NCBI GenBank assembly: GCA_051009035.1
Contig: JBPCWY010000152.1
Location: 1 to 7,948 of the forward strand
Direction of reading: 5' to 3'
Length of the DNA stretch: 7,948 nt
Source of the DNA: Persebacter sp051009035
GTDB taxonomy: Bacteria > Pseudomonadota > Gammaproteobacteria > Tethybacterales > Persebacteraceae
Below the pieces are notes generated by a model. The model was given only the letters and a program-made list of their open reading frames with translations, was not told where the DNA came from and did no database searches. Numbering within the stretch: position 1 is the first letter of the stretch; each line of letters opens with the position of its first letter. Below are positions 6,070 to 7,948 of the stretch, piece by piece. Position numbers and translations under genes: made by a program.

Positions 6070-6171
6070 CCCGCCCGCCCAATCAAACGCATTGTCATAA
6101 ACGAAGTATACCGCAAGATAAAACAGCGGCGCGCGGAGATTAATTTCCGACTCCGCCAATCCACTACTTCG

Positions 6172-6289
6172 CCAATCCTGCGAAAGCAGGATTCATGCGT
6201 CTTTGTATTTTGCCTTGAGGCAAAATCAGGCGAAGGCAAACAGCCAGCCGCCGCAAAAAGACACATGAATCCTGCTTTCGCAGGATTGG
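6172..6289. repeat. REPIN-like nested inverted repeat
   Basis: Two 33-nt arms (6172-6204 and 6257-6289) are inverted copies differing at one base (C6198 against the partner at 6263). Each arm contains a perfect 8-bp hairpin with a 4-nt loop: AATCCTGC-GAAA-GCAGGATT at 6174-6193, and its reverse at 6268-6287. The core holds a further 9-bp hairpin, ATTTTGCCT/AGGCAAAAT (6207-6226), whose left side can also pair with AAGGCAAA (6233-6240). The size and paired-REP layout fit a REPIN or small non-autonomous element. It fills most of the non-coding gap 6070-6419 between the right cysteine-rich gene and dapE. No transposase gene is in the window. Confidence 0.75.
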
Positions 6290-6306
6290 AATTTTCTATA
6301 TTTTCC

Positions 6307-6332
6307 CGTCCCAACGCCGGAGCGCAGGGACG
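6307..6332. repeat. Short CGTCCC/GGGACG palindrome
   Basis: CGTCCC (6307-6312) pairs with GGGACG (6327-6332), with an inner CGC/GCG stem around a CGGA loop and a two-base mismatch on each side. This looks like the short interspersed GC-rich palindromes common in gammaproteobacterial intergenic DNA. It lies 17 bp from the REPIN-like element and may be a separate repeat family. No T-run follows on the minus strand. Confidence 0.55.
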
Positions 6333-6397
6333 AGAAGTTTTGGTTTTGGCGGGTATTTGGATATTTTTCGCCGCTTGTAATTTCGCCGCAATTGGCA

Positions 6398-6416
6398 ACC
6401 GCCGAAAAAGGGCGGT
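6398..6416 (-). terminator. Hairpin just after the right cysteine-rich gene
   Basis: ACCGCC and GGCGGT form a perfect 6-bp stem around a 7-nt loop, starting 3 nt beyond the TAG stop. On the minus strand the loop is CTTTTTC, but the bases after the stem are TGCCAATTGC, not a T-run, so intrinsic termination is doubtful. It may only protect the 3' end. Confidence 0.3.
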
Positions 6417-6419
6417 GGG

Positions 6420-7948
6420 CTATTTTAGTTGGCGGCGGTAGGTTATTACTGCGCTTGTTTTTCTTTTTTGCAGGCGGCGGATTATGGTTAATCCGAATGC
6501 GGTTTGGGCGGACGAGATGAAGGCGGCGGCGGATAATTCCGCGTTTTGGGCGCGTTTGCGCGCCAGCGGGGAATCTATTCCGATTGAATAAGAATCGCCG
6601 GAGTGCAACAGGCGGCGCGCCGTTAGTCCGGCGGAAAATCCTTCCAGCGGCGCGTCTTCGACAAGCCGCGAATGCGTTTGTCCGTAGGCGTATTCGGCGT
6701 AGATTCCGGCGCGCGGCGTAAGGGCGCGGTCGGCGCGCGCATGGTAATACGCCGTTTGCGCGCCGCTGTTTTCGCGGGTGTATCCGGCGCGGGAGCGGAG
6801 GGTGAAATTGTCCGAAATATGCAAGTTTGCGCGGTATTCCGCGCGCGCCGCGGTTTTGGATAAAGAAAAGGAAAAGTTTTTATTCGCCGCCGTTTCGCCC
6901 TCCCAAAAACCCAATTTTCCTTCGGGCGCATTCGCGGCGGATTCTTCGTCCGGATTGTATAGCAAGGCGTTTAGCAGGGCGCTTGCGCCGGAGACGGAAG
7001 CCGGCGGAAGGACGGAACAAAAATTGGGTTTGACATGAAAGGGAAGCACGCCAAATGCGTCCTCGCTCGCCCGGCATTCCTCTTCCGTAACGCAAGATGG
7101 ACGATTTTGGAAGTCGTGTTTAAATAACAAGCCCAGTGCCATGCATCCTTCAACCGTGGGCCTGCCGCCGGGGGAGGGAATGCCTTTTGATTCGCAGAGG
7201 TTTTCCGACAAATACGCCCTCTGGCTATCTTCTCTGCCGCCTATGAATTCGCAGTCGGCAATGCTGAGGCATTCTCTATTTCCAGGCGTATCCAAAATCA
7301 CGCCCGTTCCGGGTCCGCCGCAAACACGGGCGATGTCTTCCGGTCGATAGAAAGGTTCGCAACGGGGGCCGACGCCGAATTCGTCTTCGTGGTGGGGATT
7401 GTATACGCCGTAGTCTTCATCTTCATTTTCCGCGATACTCGGATCGCAATCTTCCTTACCCGTCGGTGCGCGGCAAATCGGCGGACTTTGGTCTGTATCA
7501 TAATGCAATCCCGAATCCCGGCATCCCAACCGGTCAATGCATCTCCCCGTCTCCATGCTAAAGATGGGGACCTTAACCTTCGTGCATTCGCTGGGGCCTG
7601 TCGCCAGACGGCAAATCGCCGGCATTACGGTTTCGTCCGCATAGAGTCCAGCATCTTCGCATTTCTCCATGGTAACGCAAGAGTTTGTCAACTGGTTAAA
7701 GAAGGGCGTTTCGTCGGGGCATGTGTTCGTGCAACTTTTGCCGTTTAGCACCACCGGACGGGCCTGGGGGCATTCCGGCTCGCAAGTATTATTGGCGGCA
7801 ACGGCGTCTCCCTTGTCGTCCAAAAGCAAAGGGTCGGGGCATTCCGTGACGCACATCTTCTCATGCGGAAACTGGTCGTCATCGGGGCATACATCTACGC
7901 AGGTATTATTATTTTGCAACGGGCGGGCGGGCGTTTCGCTGCAATCGT
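6420..7948 (-). CDS. Cysteine-rich repeat protein with beta-strand-rich C-terminal domain, 3' part only
   Basis: The frame is open from the right edge, so the true start is outside; 508 residues are visible to the TAG at 6422-6420. Numbering from the first full codon (7946), three parts appear. Residues 2-76 carry the cysteine pattern of the protein at 1-919: C16, C20, C32, C36, C55, C59, C72, C76, with LLLDDKGDAVAANNTC in the 19-residue gap. Residues 90-167 hold two tandem units with identical spacing, C90-C96-C112-C121 and C136-C142-C158-C167 (46-residue period, sharing GL...PxICRxxTG), then an acidic His/Asp/Glu stretch (168-190) and looser cysteine segments to about 316. From about 340 cysteines stop and alternating aromatic/polar strands follow (EYRANLHI, RAGYTREN, YAEYAYG, GFSAGLTARRLL, SYSIGIDSPL), recalling the C-terminal barrel strands of autotransporters. 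It probably faces the cell surface. It ends in Lys, not the usual aromatic residue. Function unknown. Confidence 0.85.
   Translation of the reverse strand, partial: DCSETPARPLQNNNTCVDVCPDDDQFPHEKMCVTECPDPLLLDDKGDAVAANNTCEPECPQARPVVLNGKSCTNTCPDETPFFNQLTNSCVTMEKCEDAGLYADETVMPAICRLATGPSECTKVKVPIFSMETGRCIDRLGCRDSGLHYDTDQSPPICRAPTGKEDCDPSIAENEDEDYGVYNPHHEDEFGVGPRCEPFYRPEDIARVCGGPGTGVILDTPGNRECLSIADCEFIGGREDSQRAYLSENLCESKGIPSPGGRPTVEGCMALGLLFKHDFQNRPSCVTEEECRASEDAFGVLPFHVKPNFCSVLPPASVSGASALLNALLYNPDEESAANAPEGKLGFWEGETAANKNFSFSLSKTAARAEYRANLHISDNFTLRSRAGYTRENSGAQTAYYHARADRALTPRAGIYAEYAYGQTHSRLVEDAPLEGFSAGLTARRLLHSGDSYSIGIDSPLARKRAQNAELSAAAFISSAQTAFGLTIIRRLQKRKTSAVITYRRQLK

Noticed and set aside
6105..6110. 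TATACT on the minus strand as a -10 box for dapE
   Set aside because: No acceptable -35 hexamer 16-18 bp upstream (CGCGCC-like sequence), and no extended -10 TGn motif.
6070..6159. 30-codon N-terminal extension of dapE from a TTG at 6159
   Set aside because: DapE homology starts at the ATG at 6069; the extension is unrelated to the family and TTG has no good ribosome binding site.
6172..6289. CRISPR array
   Set aside because: Only two repeat arms, inverted rather than direct, with no spacer series and no cas genes in the window.
6066..6398. Minus-strand open frame of 110 codons ending in ATGA overlap with the dapE start
   Set aside because: It runs straight through the REPIN-like repeat and the CGTCCC palindrome and begins at a TTG without SD. 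The overlap with dapE alone is not enough to call a leader ORF.
5626..6441. Plus-strand 271-codon open frame opposite dapE and the repeat region
   Set aside because: Arg/Ala-rich shadow of the high-GC dapE coding strand with no recognisable domain; it crosses non-coding repeats.

Overview
The window is a compact, GC-rich bacterial chromosome segment in which every gene I can support is on the minus strand. Family signatures point to a proteobacterium, most likely gammaproteobacterial: an E. coli-type ferredoxin-NADP reductase ending in the GHxTxExYW tail, a DapE-type desuccinylase, a bacterial sucCD pair, and short palindromic REP-like repeats. The lineage is an inference; nothing here identifies a species.

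Layout, in transcription order (right to left). (1) 7948-6420: the 3' part of a large cysteine-rich, presumably secreted protein. Two kinds of disulfide-type repeat are followed by a beta-strand-rich C-terminal domain that resembles an outer-membrane barrel. (2) 6419-6070: a 350-bp gap with a 118-bp REPIN-like element (two inverted 33-nt arms, each a palindrome, around further hairpins), a separate CGTCCC/GGGACG palindrome and a hairpin just after the stop codon. (3) 6069-1148: a tightly packed gene run of dapE, fpr, a membrane-anchored DM13-domain protein, sucC, an unrecognised 126-aa gene, and sucD. Three of its five junctions are gaps of 9 to 19 bp and two are overlaps (ATGA and TAATG), so it is very probably an operon. 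(4) 1121-916: a strong sigma70-like promoter and a 46-codon GTG-initiated leader ORF with an excellent Shine-Dalgarno, whose TGA overlaps the next ATG. (5) 919-1: the 5' part of a second cysteine-rich protein of the same repeat family as the gene at the right edge, with a signal peptide and a later hydrophobic segment.

The central genes make metabolic sense together. SucCD interconverts succinate and succinyl-CoA. DapE releases succinate from a succinyl-CoA-derived lysine/meso-DAP intermediate. Fpr handles NADPH/ferredoxin or flavodoxin electron flow, and the DM13 protein may be an envelope redox partner. The accessory content is the flanking pair of cysteine-rich proteins, one of which is preceded by a structured, translationally coupled leader that I have not seen described. 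The 126-aa gene placed between sucC and sucD is the other unusual element.
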